Source: Nitrosospira sp.
GTDB taxonomy: Bacteria; Pseudomonadota; Gammaproteobacteria; Burkholderiales; Nitrosomonadaceae
NCBI GenBank assembly: GCA_013821425.1
Contig: JACDGV010000018.1
Span: forward strand, 1-53,435
Length of the DNA stretch: 53,435 nucleotides
Reading direction: 5' to 3'
How positions within the stretch are numbered: position 1 is the first letter of the stretch; every line of letters starts with the position of its first letter. The notes below the pieces were generated by a model. It was not told where the DNA came from and did not search any database. It saw only the letters and a list, made by a program, of their open reading frames with translations. Below, piece after piece: positions 42,257 through 50,979 of the stretch. The position numbers and the translations under genes are program-made.

Positions 42257-44206
42257 ATGCGCTTGAGCCGTTATTTACTGCTATTGCTCTACTTCTTCAG
42301 TATGAATATTTTCGCTGAAGAGAGGAAAGCCTTCAGCTTTCTTTCAGGTTTGCCGAATTTCGGCACGAGCCTTGACCAGAGTGACCAGGAACTGCTGCCG
42401 CCTGATCAGGCTTTCAAGCTTACCGTCAGGGTAAGGGATGAGAATACGCTGGTAGCGCAATTCGAACCGGCAAAAAACTATTATCTCTACAAGGACAAAG
42501 TGGCGTTCAAGCCGCAGGATACTGAAACCTCCATCGAGGCAATCTCTTTACCTGCGGGGATATTGAAAAGCGATCTCACCTTTGGCCAGGTGGAGGTTTT
42601 TCAACAGCCATTCGAGGCGTTGATTTCCTTGAAACGTCCCGCTTCATCCACAAACAAACTGACCCTTGTAGCCACTTACCAAGGCTGCAACGAGCCGATA
42701 GGCGTCTGCTATGCCCCTATCAACAAGATAATCGAATTGACTCTCCCGGTGGCCAAGGCCGCGGCTGGACTGGCGGCCGACGCTATCAGCAATACGGCAG
42801 TGGCAGCGCCAGCTTTCACCGCCGCAAAGCCGGATTCGGCCGCGGAACTGTTCCAGTCCGCCCCCGTGTCGCCTGCCATTGAGACGGAATCGAGCAAAAT
42901 AGAACGGATGTTTGAAAGCGGTAGTTTCTGGCTGATTCTGACCGGCTTCTTTGGTATCGGCCTGCTCCTTTCATTTACTCCCTGTGTATTCCCGATGTTT
43001 CCTATTCTGTCCGGCATTATCGCAAATCAGGGGGAGCACATTACCAGGAGGCGCGGATTTGTTCTATCGCTGGCCTACGTGACGGGGATGGCGATCACCT
43101 ACGCGGCTGCGGGCGTGGCAGCAGGGCTTTCCGGCGCAATGCTTTCCGCGACTTTGCAGAATGCGTGGGTGCTGGGTGCATTTGCGCTGGTGTTCGTAAC
43201 GCTTGCTTTTTCCATGTTCGGCTTCTATGAGCTGCAGTTGCCCAGCTTTCTCCAGAGTAAGCTTTCCGAGGAGGCGGGGAATTTAAAACGCGGGCATCTT
43301 ACCGGTGTATTCGGTATGGGGGCATTGTCGGCATTAATTGTCGGACCTTGTGTCGCCGCCCCGCTGGCTGGGGCGCTGCTTTACATCAGCCAGACCCGCG
43401 ACGTAGTACTGGGTGGCTCGGCACTATTCGTTATGGCCTTGGGAATGGGCGTGCCGCTGTTGTTGCTTGGCGCTTCCGCTGGAGCCCTCTTACCCAGGGC
43501 CGGCGCATGGATGGAGGCAGTCAAGCACTTTTTCGGTGTTCTGTTGCTGGGAGTCGCCATATGGCTGATATCGCCAGTAATTTCCTCTGTCGCGCATATG
43601 CTGCTATGGGCGGTTCTGCTGATTGTATCCGCTATCTATTTACATGCCGTTGACCCCCTGCGCCCTGGCGCCTCTGGGCTTCAGAAATTTCTTAAGGGTG
43701 TGGGAATGATTGCGCTGCTCACCGGTATTGCACTCCTGATAGGCGTCTTATCCGGTAGCCGTGATATTTTGCAGCCCCTCTCAAGGATAAGTATTGCGGG
43801 CGGTGGCACGGAACAAATGAGCGGAACGGGCGCGGATCAGGCCGGCCATTTACTTTTTCAAAGAGTAAAATCGGAGGCGGAACTTGAACAGCATATTCTC
43901 GGTTCGAGGGGCAAGTATGTAATGCTGGATTTTTATGCCGACTGGTGCATCTCCTGCAAGGAAATGGAGCGTTTTACATTTACCGACGCGAAGGTGCAGT
44001 CCCGCCTGAAAGATGTGGTGTTGTTGCAGGTCGATGTTACTGCGGGAACACCCGATGACGCGGCATTGCTCAAGCGGTTCAAGTTGTTCGGTCCTCCGGG
44101 CATTCTGTTTCTCGACCGCCAGGGGCGGGAAGTTCCGGGTGTGCGGCTTATTGGGTTCCAGGATAAGGAAAGTTTTCTCGCGATACTCAACGCGGTACTG
44201 GTCTAA
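42257..44206 (+). CDS. dsbD: Thiol:disulfide interchange protein DsbD
   Basis: A 649-residue inner-membrane protein that carries electrons from cytoplasmic thioredoxin to periplasmic DsbC, CcmG and others. There is a signal peptide (residues 1-20), an N-terminal periplasmic domain with paired Cys in YQGCNEPIGVCYAP, an eight-helix core with FTPCVFPMFPILSG and VGPCVAAPLAGALL, and a C-terminal thioredoxin domain with DFYADWCISCKEMERFTFTD. The C-terminal active site CISC differs from the usual CVAC. Placed with cutA and a TlpA-like gene, it would serve cytochrome c assembly and protein folding. Confidence 0.96.
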   Translation: MRLSRYLLLLLYFFSMNIFAEERKAFSFLSGLPNFGTSLDQSDQELLPPDQAFKLTVRVRDENTLVAQFEPAKNYYLYKDKVAFKPQDTETSIEAISLPAGILKSDLTFGQVEVFQQPFEALISLKRPASSTNKLTLVATYQGCNEPIGVCYAPINKIIELTLPVAKAAAGLAADAISNTAVAAPAFTAAKPDSAAELFQSAPVSPAIETESSKIERMFESGSFWLILTGFFGIGLLLSFTPCVFPMFPILSGIIANQGEHITRRRGFVLSLAYVTGMAITYAAAGVAAGLSGAMLSATLQNAWVLGAFALVFVTLAFSMFGFYELQLPSFLQSKLSEEAGNLKRGHLTGVFGMGALSALIVGPCVAAPLAGALLYISQTRDVVLGGSALFVMALGMGVPLLLLGASAGALLPRAGAWMEAVKHFFGVLLLGVAIWLISPVISSVAHMLLWAVLLIVSAIYLHAVDPLRPGASGLQKFLKGVGMIALLTGIALLIGVLSGSRDILQPLSRISIAGGGTEQMSGTGADQAGHLLFQRVKSEAELEQHILGSRGKYVMLDFYADWCISCKEMERFTFTDAKVQSRLKDVVLLQVDVTAGTPDDAALLKRFKLFGPPGILFLDRQGREVPGVRLIGFQDKESFLAILNAVLV

Positions 44207-44321
44207 CTTTGAAGAAGAAGGTTATTGTGAAACCTTGCTGACAACACCGGAATTTATCCAGAGGTTTGCGCGGCCCCTCTCGAAGCAGTTCAATTCCTCG
44301 GCAGCTTTTATGCCCTTGTGA

Positions 44322-44349
44322 GGCCACGACCGCTACGGCGGTCGTGGCC
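44322..44349. terminator. Perfect 12-bp hairpin with a TACG tetraloop
   Basis: GGCCACGACCGC (44322-44333) and GCGGTCGTGGCC (44338-44349) pair perfectly around TACG, which is closed by C-G and belongs to the very stable UNCG tetraloop class in RNA. It lies between dsbD and the tlpA-like gene, 50 bases before the latter's start. A long T run is absent, so it may attenuate or stabilise rather than end transcription. Confidence 0.6.
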
Positions 44350-44398
44350 CGGGCGCGCCTTTCATCTTTCACGCAACTTCCGTTCCGGAGTTCCTTAA

Positions 44399-44950
44399 AT
44401 GACGAAATTACAACAGTTGTTGTTATACACTGGCATCGCCATACTTGCCGTGACTGCCGGATTTTTGCTGCGTAGCCAGTTAATGAGCAGTAATGTCCAG
44501 TTTGACCTGCCCGAAGATACGGCAAAAAGAGGAGCCGAGACAATATTGGCGGCTAGTCTGCCCGATCTCGATGACAAGCCTCAACCCATTTCACAATGGC
44601 GTGGCAAGGTGCTGGTTGTTAACTTCTGGGCGAGTTGGTGCGCGCCCTGCCGCGATGAAATTCCAGAATTCATTGAGCTTCATGGCAAATTCAGTGAGAG
44701 GGGGCTTGTTATTCTCGGCATCGCAGTGGATCAAAAGGAAAAGGCAGCAGCTTTCAGCAAGGAGATCGGAATCAATTATCCTATTCTGGTGGGAGACATG
44801 AAAGCCATGGCACTGGCGGATGCGGCGGGCAACCACCAGGGAGCGCTCCCTTTCACCGTTGTAATTGATCGCACCGGAAAAATAACGGGCACCAAACTAG
44901 GCCGCCTGAGCAAGAGTAAACTTGAAGCCATGTTCAAACCACTGTTGTAG
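44399..44950 (+). CDS. TlpA/ResA-like membrane-anchored thioredoxin
   Basis: A 183-residue protein with one N-terminal anchor helix (LLLYTGIAILAVTAGFLL) and a periplasmic thioredoxin fold: VLVVNFWASWCAPCRDEIPE with CAPC active site, then GLVILGIAVDQKEKAAAF and the cis-Pro region GALPFTVVIDRTGKI. Such proteins reduce apocytochrome c or other thiols and are usually fed by DsbD, which lies just upstream. Confidence 0.93.
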   Translation: MTKLQQLLLYTGIAILAVTAGFLLRSQLMSSNVQFDLPEDTAKRGAETILAASLPDLDDKPQPISQWRGKVLVVNFWASWCAPCRDEIPEFIELHGKFSERGLVILGIAVDQKEKAAAFSKEIGINYPILVGDMKAMALADAAGNHQGALPFTVVIDRTGKITGTKLGRLSKSKLEAMFKPLL

Positions 44951-44990
44951 TGCAGTCGCGCAAAACTTTCATCAGGCCAGAGTTGCGACG

Positions 44991-45479
44991 CTATCGTGTT
45001 TTATACCCTCGCGCGCTCGCGATCTTCCATAAATATTCCAGAGTATTATCCGACGAAACCGGCATCGAAAGCGCGCCTTTAGCAAGGGGCTGCACAGTCA
45101 GGTTAATATCGTGCTTGCTGCCGTCGGCAAACGCCTTGGGACCTTTCCCGTTCCCCATGGACGTGAGAAGCACGGTTATACGCGTGATCGTGTAATCGCT
45201 GTTGCCGTTGTATAGGCTTCCGCTGAAAATCCCCCAGCCAAATCCGGCATGGACGATAAGCTTGTCAAGTGCGTCGGCAGGCAATTCGGTGTCAGTAAGC
45301 CTCTCCTCCGCAAATTTCTCTCGGCAAGCGCGCAATGTATTGGCTTCCGCGCGATCGCTCGTAATTCCCTTCATCGATTCGAGAACACATTGACCGTAAC
45401 TTTCTGTATCGGGCCGGCTTTCCGCCGATGTATCAAGCGATATCAGGAACATGAGCGGCGCAAACAGAGGCAGGCGCAT
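44991..45479 (-). CDS. Exported protein of unknown function
   Basis: A 162-residue protein with a signal peptide (MRLPLFAPLMFLISLDTSAE). The mature part begins with a paired-Cys helical region (QCVLESMKGITSDRAEANTL, then RACREKF), and ends with a beta-rich region (NSDYTITRITVLLTSMGNGK). The start at 45479 is preferred because GGGAAG stands 7 bases before it; the frame is open to 45524. No named family is recognised. Convergent with the tlpA-like gene. Confidence 0.75.
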   Translation of the reverse strand: MRLPLFAPLMFLISLDTSAESRPDTESYGQCVLESMKGITSDRAEANTLRACREKFAEERLTDTELPADALDKLIVHAGFGWGIFSGSLYNGNSDYTITRITVLLTSMGNGKGPKAFADGSKHDINLTVQPLAKGALSMPVSSDNTLEYLWKIASARGYKTR

Positions 45480-45561
45480 TGCTGTGCTTCCCATCAGCAT
45501 TTGCACTAGGGAGTGAGAATGCAATTTTTTATATGCTCGTGATTCGTGAGGTCATAATAAA

Positions 45562-45581
45562 CCCCCTGCATTGCAAGGGGG
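45562..45581 (-). terminator. Terminator of the DUF2490 gene
   Basis: On the minus strand CCCCC and GGGGG close a stem that also includes a TGCA/TGCA pairing with one bulge, and TTTATT follows. It stands just after the stop of the gene at 45594-46319, as expected of a Rho-independent terminator. Confidence 0.65.
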
Positions 45582-45593
45582 CTGGGGTAAGAA

Positions 45594-46319
45594 TCAATAA
45601 TTAAAGAAAAGATTGACTGACAGGATATGATCCATCAGGTTAGCGCCTCGGCGGATAATATAGTGATTCATGTAACCGATTTCGCCTGTGATGTTTTTAT
45701 CAAAGGCGTAGCCTAACCCGGTAAAGAACCGATTGTTATCGATACCTCTTCGCGGCACCCAGTCGTTACTGTTGAGAGCAACGAAAACCTCGTCCTGGAC
45801 AATGTAGCTAAAACCGGGCGCAAAAGCGAGTGGTACCGACAACTTAAGCAACTCCCGGAACCGCACTCCGACGTCATTGCCCAGTTGAGGCGCCATGCGC
45901 TGCTCCAGACGGCTCCGCGACTGGACCGTTCCGAAGGAAAACTGATTTTTCCACAACACCTGTTGCCAAACCCGCTGTTCATCGAAGGGGACGCTGGAGA
46001 AAGGAGGTTCAGTGGGAGCCCAGGCATATCCCGCCCAGATACTTGTGGTGTCGGTAACCTGATAGCCAATACCCGGACGTAACAGGGCCTGAGAAAACCT
46101 CGACGTATTATCACCAAAACGCCCCTGGCCTTCTGCCCACCACTTCAATTTCTTCAAGGTCGGATTGGCTGGATTGATGAATCCGAAGTTGCCCGTAGCC
46201 GTAATATTCCCCCAGGTCTGGAAATCCGTTTGATCGTCTGCAAACTGCTGAGCAGTCACCTGCCCTGAAAGTAACAAACCGGACAGCACCAACACAGCAA
46301 TAACGTTTTTCTTGCGCAC
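45594..46319 (-). CDS. DUF2490 family outer-membrane-like protein
   Basis: A 241-residue exported protein. The start is GTG at 46319, chosen because GGAGGAG lies 5 bases before it and a signal peptide follows (KKNVIAVLVLSGLLLSGQVT, cut after AQ). The mature part matches the DUF2490 beta-barrel type: DFQTWGNITATGNFG, RPGIGYQVTDTTSIWAGYAW, RSRLEQRMAPQLGNDVGVRF, NRFFTGLGYAFDKNITGEIG and a terminal aromatic NLFFNY. Function unknown. The 407-base upstream stretch suggests its own promoter. Confidence 0.85.
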   Translation of the reverse strand: MRKKNVIAVLVLSGLLLSGQVTAQQFADDQTDFQTWGNITATGNFGFINPANPTLKKLKWWAEGQGRFGDNTSRFSQALLRPGIGYQVTDTTSIWAGYAWAPTEPPFSSVPFDEQRVWQQVLWKNQFSFGTVQSRSRLEQRMAPQLGNDVGVRFRELLKLSVPLAFAPGFSYIVQDEVFVALNSNDWVPRRGIDNNRFFTGLGYAFDKNITGEIGYMNHYIIRRGANLMDHILSVNLFFNY

Positions 46320-46726
46320 TTTCTCTCCTCCAGGTGATATTGGAAAACGGCAATTCATAAAAACAATGTGCGGAACACAACACCTTCCCAGTCGGCGCTC
46401 CGTTCCGGGTTAACGCGACTGTGAAAACTGAAGTCGTTGAAGTTGGCCAGGCTAGCTATTAAGCCATCGCTTCGCGGCTTAACCTATTGAATCAGCCTAA
46501 ATCGTTTCTAAAGCAGGGGTTGAATAACTATTGAAAAGTAGCACATTATAAGTCAAGAAAGTATGGCCCGGATGTGAGGAATTTGTGAGATATGGTTCCA
46601 TATACCGTATGAGAGGGTCCCGATTCGTGAAAGACATCTCTTTGATTGCAATTCCGAAATACAGGCAGAGTTGTAGACCTGATAGAACCGGGAGAGAAGC
46701 CTCTTGAGGCGTGATAGAACGGTTTT
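46320..46726. other. 407-base intergenic region
   Basis: No gene is seen. It lies upstream of the DUF2490 gene and downstream of the TauE/SafE gene, both leftward. TGATAGAAC occurs twice (46679-46687 and 46711-46719) around a GCCTCTTGAGGC palindrome at 46697-46708, which may end the TauE/SafE transcript. Confidence 0.4.
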
Positions 46727-47704
46727 TTATGCGAAAAGCGAACGGTAAAGATTATAAAAGCTTATGATAACAATCAACGTTCCCACCAGTATAAGCAGTG
46801 TCCGAGCATGGAGTTTCTTGCACAGCACTGCCGCGAAAGGCGCAGCGAATAGACCTCCGAATATCAACCCTGCAATAATGGGCCAAGTGGTGGTTTCCAT
46901 CAGCAAAGTGAAGACCGCAGCGCCCGTGAGCGTAAGAAAGAATTCAGCGAAATTCACCGAACCGATGGTCGTGCGTGGATCATTGCCCGAACTTACCAGA
47001 GTCGATGTGACAACCGGTCCCCAGCCGCCTCCGCCCGCCGCATCCACAAAGCCTCCAAATAGCGCCAACTTTCCGACGTGCCTCGGGGCATCCTTGCGCA
47101 GGCGCAGGGGGCGAAAAGCTTTGCTCAGGATATAAATTCCGAGCAGTAACAAATACGCCGATATATAGGGTTTAAAAAGAGCGCCATCAATCTGGGTTAC
47201 AAGCACAGCACCTAATATTCCCCCAAGCATTCCCGGCACAAGCAACCGCATAAACAACGCTTTATTGACATTCCCGAATTTGACGTGGGAAATTCCCGAA
47301 ACGCCAGTGGTAAAAATCTCCGCAATATGAACACTAGCGCTCGCGGCACCCGGACTGGCGCCCGTCGCCAGCAGGAAGGATGTCGCGGTGACGCCGTAAG
47401 CCATGCCTAAGGCGCCGTCAACAACTTGCGCAAAAAACCCCACCAGCACGGCACTCCAGAAGACCGTTCCGCCGAGTGTTTCGCCGATGATTTGCCAGCC
47501 GCCGAGCCAGTTATTAAAAAAAAAGAACCGTCCAATCAAAAACAGGATCAACGCTATCAGCACCACAACAGTAAACCACATCGCGGCATGAAGGAACGGA
47601 TGCGGGCCAGGATGAGAGACCGGCTCCTCCACGGGGGGAAGCCCCAGCTCCTGATGCTCCACGTTAATCGGATTACGGCTCAGATCCAGGTTGCGAATCT
47701 TCAT
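46727..47704 (-). CDS. TauE/SafE-family sulfite/anion exporter
   Basis: A 325-residue inner-membrane protein with about eight membrane helices. An N-terminal cytoplasmic stretch (residues 1-35) precedes the first helix; GFFAQVVDGALGMAYGVTAT and later GGFVDAAGGGGWGPVVTSTL are the two repeated family signatures. Members export sulfite, sulfoacetate or other organosulfur anions, or take up taurine. A perfect palindrome lies 70 bases upstream. Substrate unknown. Confidence 0.92.
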   Translation of the reverse strand: MKIRNLDLSRNPINVEHQELGLPPVEEPVSHPGPHPFLHAAMWFTVVVLIALILFLIGRFFFFNNWLGGWQIIGETLGGTVFWSAVLVGFFAQVVDGALGMAYGVTATSFLLATGASPGAASASVHIAEIFTTGVSGISHVKFGNVNKALFMRLLVPGMLGGILGAVLVTQIDGALFKPYISAYLLLLGIYILSKAFRPLRLRKDAPRHVGKLALFGGFVDAAGGGGWGPVVTSTLVSSGNDPRTTIGSVNFAEFFLTLTGAAVFTLLMETTTWPIIAGLIFGGLFAAPFAAVLCKKLHARTLLILVGTLIVIISFYNLYRSLFA

Positions 47705-47772
47705 AATTTTTGTCCTGCCTGTTTTCTGTGCGCACCACTATACCGATACGCGCAAACATCCAGAAATAACCG

Positions 47773-47794
47773 AATAGAATATGTTTATTCTATT
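47773..47794. promoter_or_regulatory. Palindrome upstream of the TauE/SafE gene
   Basis: AATAGAATA (47773-47781) and TATTCTATT (47786-47794) are perfect 9-bp inverted arms around TGTT. It contains the T-N11-A pattern of LysR-type operators and stands 69 bases before the start codon on the minus strand, where it could control the exporter. No LysR gene is in the window. Confidence 0.55.
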
Positions 47795-47943
47795 AGTCTT
47801 TCCGGCTGTGACAGATGCAGACCTTGTCTAAACCCCAAAACCGGGATCGGATGACGGTGGGGCAGATGGAATTCCAATTGAACTTCTGGTTCAATTGCTT
47901 TTCGGAAAGGTATTCGCCAGTAGAATCCTGCGTGCCCCGCGTG

Positions 47944-47966
47944 GGACTTGTTCAGGGCTTCCTTAA
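47944..47966. repeat. Dispersed 23-bp repeat, copy 2
   Basis: GGACTTGTTCAGGGCTTCCTTAA, nearly identical to 39868-39890. It lies in the 312-base gap 47705-48016, which otherwise holds only the palindrome at 47773 and no gene. Confidence 0.6.
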
Positions 47967-48016
47967 GAGGTCAATCCGCAACTGACGCGGTCAAATACAA
48001 TCGGATTGCGCCAAAA

Positions 48017-48400
48017 ATGCTCATGTTGCTGGCTGATATAATACTTATTGTCCACGTTCTGTTTGTGCTGTTCGTTGTGGGCGGCTTGCCGCTGATCTGG
48101 GCCGGCGCATGGATGAGGCTGGATTTCGCGCGGAACTTGCGATTTCGGCTTGCCCATCTTGGCGCAATCCTTTTCGTCGTTGGCGAATCTCTTGTGGGCA
48201 TGATATGTCCGCTCACGTGGCTGGAAGACGCGTTGCGCGACACTGACGCAAACGAAGGCTTCATCCAGCGCTGGCTGCATCGCATCCTCTTCTACGACGT
48301 TGCCGGGTGGGTGTTGACGACAGTTTATGTGCTATTTGCGCTCCTGGTCGTCATTACTTACGTACTGCTACCCCCGCACCCTCGCAGACCGCACCACTGA
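48017..48400 (+). CDS. DUF2784 family membrane protein
   Basis: A 127-residue inner-membrane protein with four hydrophobic segments: LLADIILIVHVLFVLFVVGG, LRFRLAHLGAILFVVGESLV, and two others around RILFYDVAGWVLTTVYVLFA. The CPLTWLE and HRILFYD landmarks are those of DUF2784. Its function is unknown. The ATG at 48017 is chosen; the frame opens at 47948. Bases 48401-48692 after it hold no recognisable gene. Confidence 0.88.
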   Translation: MLMLLADIILIVHVLFVLFVVGGLPLIWAGAWMRLDFARNLRFRLAHLGAILFVVGESLVGMICPLTWLEDALRDTDANEGFIQRWLHRILFYDVAGWVLTTVYVLFALLVVITYVLLPPHPRRPHH

Positions 48401-48692
48401 TGCCGGTGCGGCTTTCATTGATACCTGACCCAACTGTTGCTGATCGCAAAGTTCCAGGCGACATTAAAGCTGAAGGGGGACAGCTTACCCAGGATCGCAT
48501 TGAACGTGACAGCCCACTGACCCGCCTTAACGTTCTGGGCAATTCAAGCGTGACGGAACCCATGCACTGGGGAGTCGGGGCATCAACGGCGTCAACTATG
48601 TCAACGGCCCACCACGAGTCAACGTTAAATCGTCGCAATTGCCGATCTCTTTGCCGACGTGGTACTAACTGCTGGATTATCTCCTCGCTGCC

Positions 48693-50357
48693 TTACCATT
48701 CGACTTGAAAACGGGTTACCCACATATCCAGGTTGGCATTGTGGAAGCCAGCGCTGCGTCTGTCTGAAACCCCAGCTGTATTCACGTCCAACACATGAAT
48801 ATAATTCGACATCACGCGAATATGCGAATGAGGGTACCAATTCACGCCGAACTTGATGAGATCCGCCTTGCCTCCTCTGATTGCCCCATCGTTCATGTTC
48901 AGATAGTCATACCCGGCCACGAGTTCCCAAGCGCCCCAACCGGGGCCATTCAACTGAAAGCGCTGATGGGGCTTTAAACGGTTCCAGGCGCCATTTTTGA
49001 CATGGTAAGTTCGCGACTCGCCTGTGAGGAAGTAACTTACGTAGCCGTAATAGCCATGCAGAGATTCCCCGCTGTAACCGCGGCCATGTATGTCCGTTTG
49101 CAGATACTCTGCCTGAGCCGAGAAGGGCCCATAAACCAGGGCAGTTTCCGCTCCCCAACGGTTGTAACTTTCTATTCGCCGGGAGTTCGGGTCATTCCTG
49201 TTTCCCATGCTCAGATTGCTGGTATGCAATACATTAGTACGATCGACATTGACAGCTGGGAAGGCGCCGAAACTCATCCCTCCATTTGCAAAGTCACCAT
49301 CACCTTCGTACTGGGTGTTGACGGCCGTGTGCCCCGCCGATCCGCCCACATGCCAGAATTTCGTTTCGCTCTCCAGCCACGGCCTGCCTGATAGGCGACC
49401 TATGCCTTGCCAACTGGTGTCGCCGGAACCGTTGTTGCGGCTATTGTTGCCGTTGGGATTGACGGATGTGGATGCGGTGGACCAGCTACCGACGGGTTCG
49501 GTTTGAAAGGCAATGCCGGTTTGCCACCGCGGGACCGCATAGTTGACGCCTATACCGGTTTTATAGGTGTTGGGATTATCGACGAACGTGTTGACGGCCA
49601 TGTTACGTTCGACAAACGTATAGAAGCGGTTGCTGGTGGCTTCTTCCAGACTGAATGGCTCCTTGAACGACCCAACCTTGAGGGATAACGGATTATCGAA
49701 GTTATACCGGATAAAAGCATCGGTAATGCCGGACGTGACTGCACCATTGCCACGGCTGAAATCGTACTCGAATTTGTAATCCCATTTTTTGAAAATCGTC
49801 CCTTCTACGCCAAGGCGAGCGCGGCGAATATTTGCGCCGCTATTTAATTCGTAGGGCCGGTCATCTGCGGCGGGGGGAAGAACGTCGTTTGTAATGTTGT
49901 ATTGCGAGTCGGCCTGGAGGCGGCCATCAACCGCGGCGGTAAAGTTTCCGTCAGCGCTTTCAAAATGCAACCCGGGCCCATACTTCAGCTTGGTTTTTTC
50001 GGTTTCCTTGACTCGCTCTTCGAGGGACGTAATATCGCTGACAAGGCGTGCTTCTCTCATTTCGGCCTTCGATTCCATATCCCTGCGCATCGCAGTTAAT
50101 TCGGCATCCGTCTTGGCGACTTCACTGCTCGCCGTGTTCTCGCTCGCTTTATCTTCCGCCTTATCCGCTATCCCGCCTTGGGGGGTCGGTGAAGTATCTT
50201 TTTTTACGAAAGAACCAATGTGTACGCGCCCAGGCCCGGGTTTCGCGTAGATTTGCTCGGTCTTTGTGTCGACATAAAGATCAAGGGCGAAAACGGAGGC
50301 TGATGCACCTGCCCCTAAAATCACGGTAATGGCTAACGTTAGCTTGGATAATTTCAT
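48693..50357 (-). CDS. OprP/OprO-type phosphate or polyphosphate porin
   Basis: A 554-residue outer-membrane protein. After a signal peptide (MKLSKLTLAITVILGAGASA, cut after VFA), residues 30-60 form a short beta domain, 75-125 a coiled coil (SSEVAKTDAELTAMRRDMES) like the trimerising region of such porins, and the rest a 16-strand barrel type: GRLQADSQYN, ANIRRARLGVEGTIFKKWDY, PLSLKVGSFKEPFSLEEATS, ending WVTRFQVEW with an aromatic terminal residue. OprP and OprO take up phosphate and polyphosphate. A triple Pho-box-like repeat upstream supports phosphate control. Confidence 0.92.
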   Translation of the reverse strand: MKLSKLTLAITVILGAGASASVFALDLYVDTKTEQIYAKPGPGRVHIGSFVKKDTSPTPQGGIADKAEDKASENTASSEVAKTDAELTAMRRDMESKAEMREARLVSDITSLEERVKETEKTKLKYGPGLHFESADGNFTAAVDGRLQADSQYNITNDVLPPAADDRPYELNSGANIRRARLGVEGTIFKKWDYKFEYDFSRGNGAVTSGITDAFIRYNFDNPLSLKVGSFKEPFSLEEATSNRFYTFVERNMAVNTFVDNPNTYKTGIGVNYAVPRWQTGIAFQTEPVGSWSTASTSVNPNGNNSRNNGSGDTSWQGIGRLSGRPWLESETKFWHVGGSAGHTAVNTQYEGDGDFANGGMSFGAFPAVNVDRTNVLHTSNLSMGNRNDPNSRRIESYNRWGAETALVYGPFSAQAEYLQTDIHGRGYSGESLHGYYGYVSYFLTGESRTYHVKNGAWNRLKPHQRFQLNGPGWGAWELVAGYDYLNMNDGAIRGGKADLIKFGVNWYPHSHIRVMSNYIHVLDVNTAGVSDRRSAGFHNANLDMWVTRFQVEW

Positions 50358-50396
50358 CAAAGTGCTCTCTTCTCGGTTGTTTTTCGGACTGATGCG

Positions 50397-50402
50397 AGAT
50401 TA
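50397..50402 (-). promoter_or_regulatory. -10-like hexamer of the porin promoter
   Basis: On the minus strand TAATCT lies 17 bases downstream of the last Pho-box-like unit and 40 bases before the porin ATG. Its match to TATAAT is moderate, as at activator-dependent promoters. Confidence 0.35.
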
Positions 50403-50419
50403 CTGCCGAGAAGTGTCGG

Positions 50420-50452
50420 TTTTATGGCAGTTTTGTCACAGTTTTGTGACAA
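50420..50452 (-). promoter_or_regulatory. Triple 11-bp Pho-box-like repeat
   Basis: On the minus strand three direct 11-mers follow each other: TTGTCACAAAA, CTGTGACAAAA and CTGCCATAAAA. The PhoB consensus consists of CTGTCAT-like heptamers followed by an A/T-rich 4-mer, repeated each 11 bases, so this is a good fit by eye. It stands 63-95 bases upstream of the porin ATG. Confidence 0.7.
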
Positions 50453-50645
50453 AGATGGCGAGTAGGGACTACGCAACAACATTAACCATCCCGTCGGAAC
50501 TCGGGCGTGTTGACGTGATCCAGGTTCTGGCCAATGACCCGCATTTCCCTTTTTGCTGCGCCGTGATAGTCTATGCGTCGAGTTACTTCACCTGTTGAAA
50601 CAGCTTAACTTCCCTTGATACCCATCAACATTAAAGAGGATTAGC

Positions 50646-50903
50646 ATGGAAATTCACGTATATGACACCTATGTCAAGGCCAAGGACGGACACACGATGC
50701 ATTTCGATGTGTTTACAGGGGTAAAGGACGATGAGAAAGCAATCGAATATGCAAAACAGTGGCTGGCCTCGATTGGCGAAGATGATGCGACGGTGAGCAG
50801 CAAAGAGTGCAGTTTTTGTCACAGTCAAAGCGCGCCCCCCAATGTGGCAGACGCCATCAACAAGGATGGATATTTCATCTACAAAATGGAGGGCTGCAGA
50901 TAA
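50646..50903 (+). CDS. DUF2024 family protein
   Basis: An 85-residue cytoplasmic protein with the family pattern MEIHVYDTYVKAKDGHTMHF, then DDEKAIEYAKQWLASIGE and SSKECSFCHSQSAP, ending GYFIYKMEGC. The Cys-x2-Cys-His suggests metal or redox chemistry, unproven. AAAGAGGATTAGC before the ATG is a good ribosome site. It diverges from the porin across a 289-base region. Confidence 0.9.
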   Translation: MEIHVYDTYVKAKDGHTMHFDVFTGVKDDEKAIEYAKQWLASIGEDDATVSSKECSFCHSQSAPPNVADAINKDGYFIYKMEGCR

Positions 50904-50979
50904 CTTTTAACTGGGCGCCTGAAAATGGCAGGAGCGGCGGAGAGCTTGTGGCGGATGGAAATCTGACTATATTGAAAAG

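Noticed and set aside
48307-48708. Rightward 133-codon frame after the DUF2784 gene
   Set aside because: It overlaps the DUF2784 and porin genes and has no recognisable domain or start signal.
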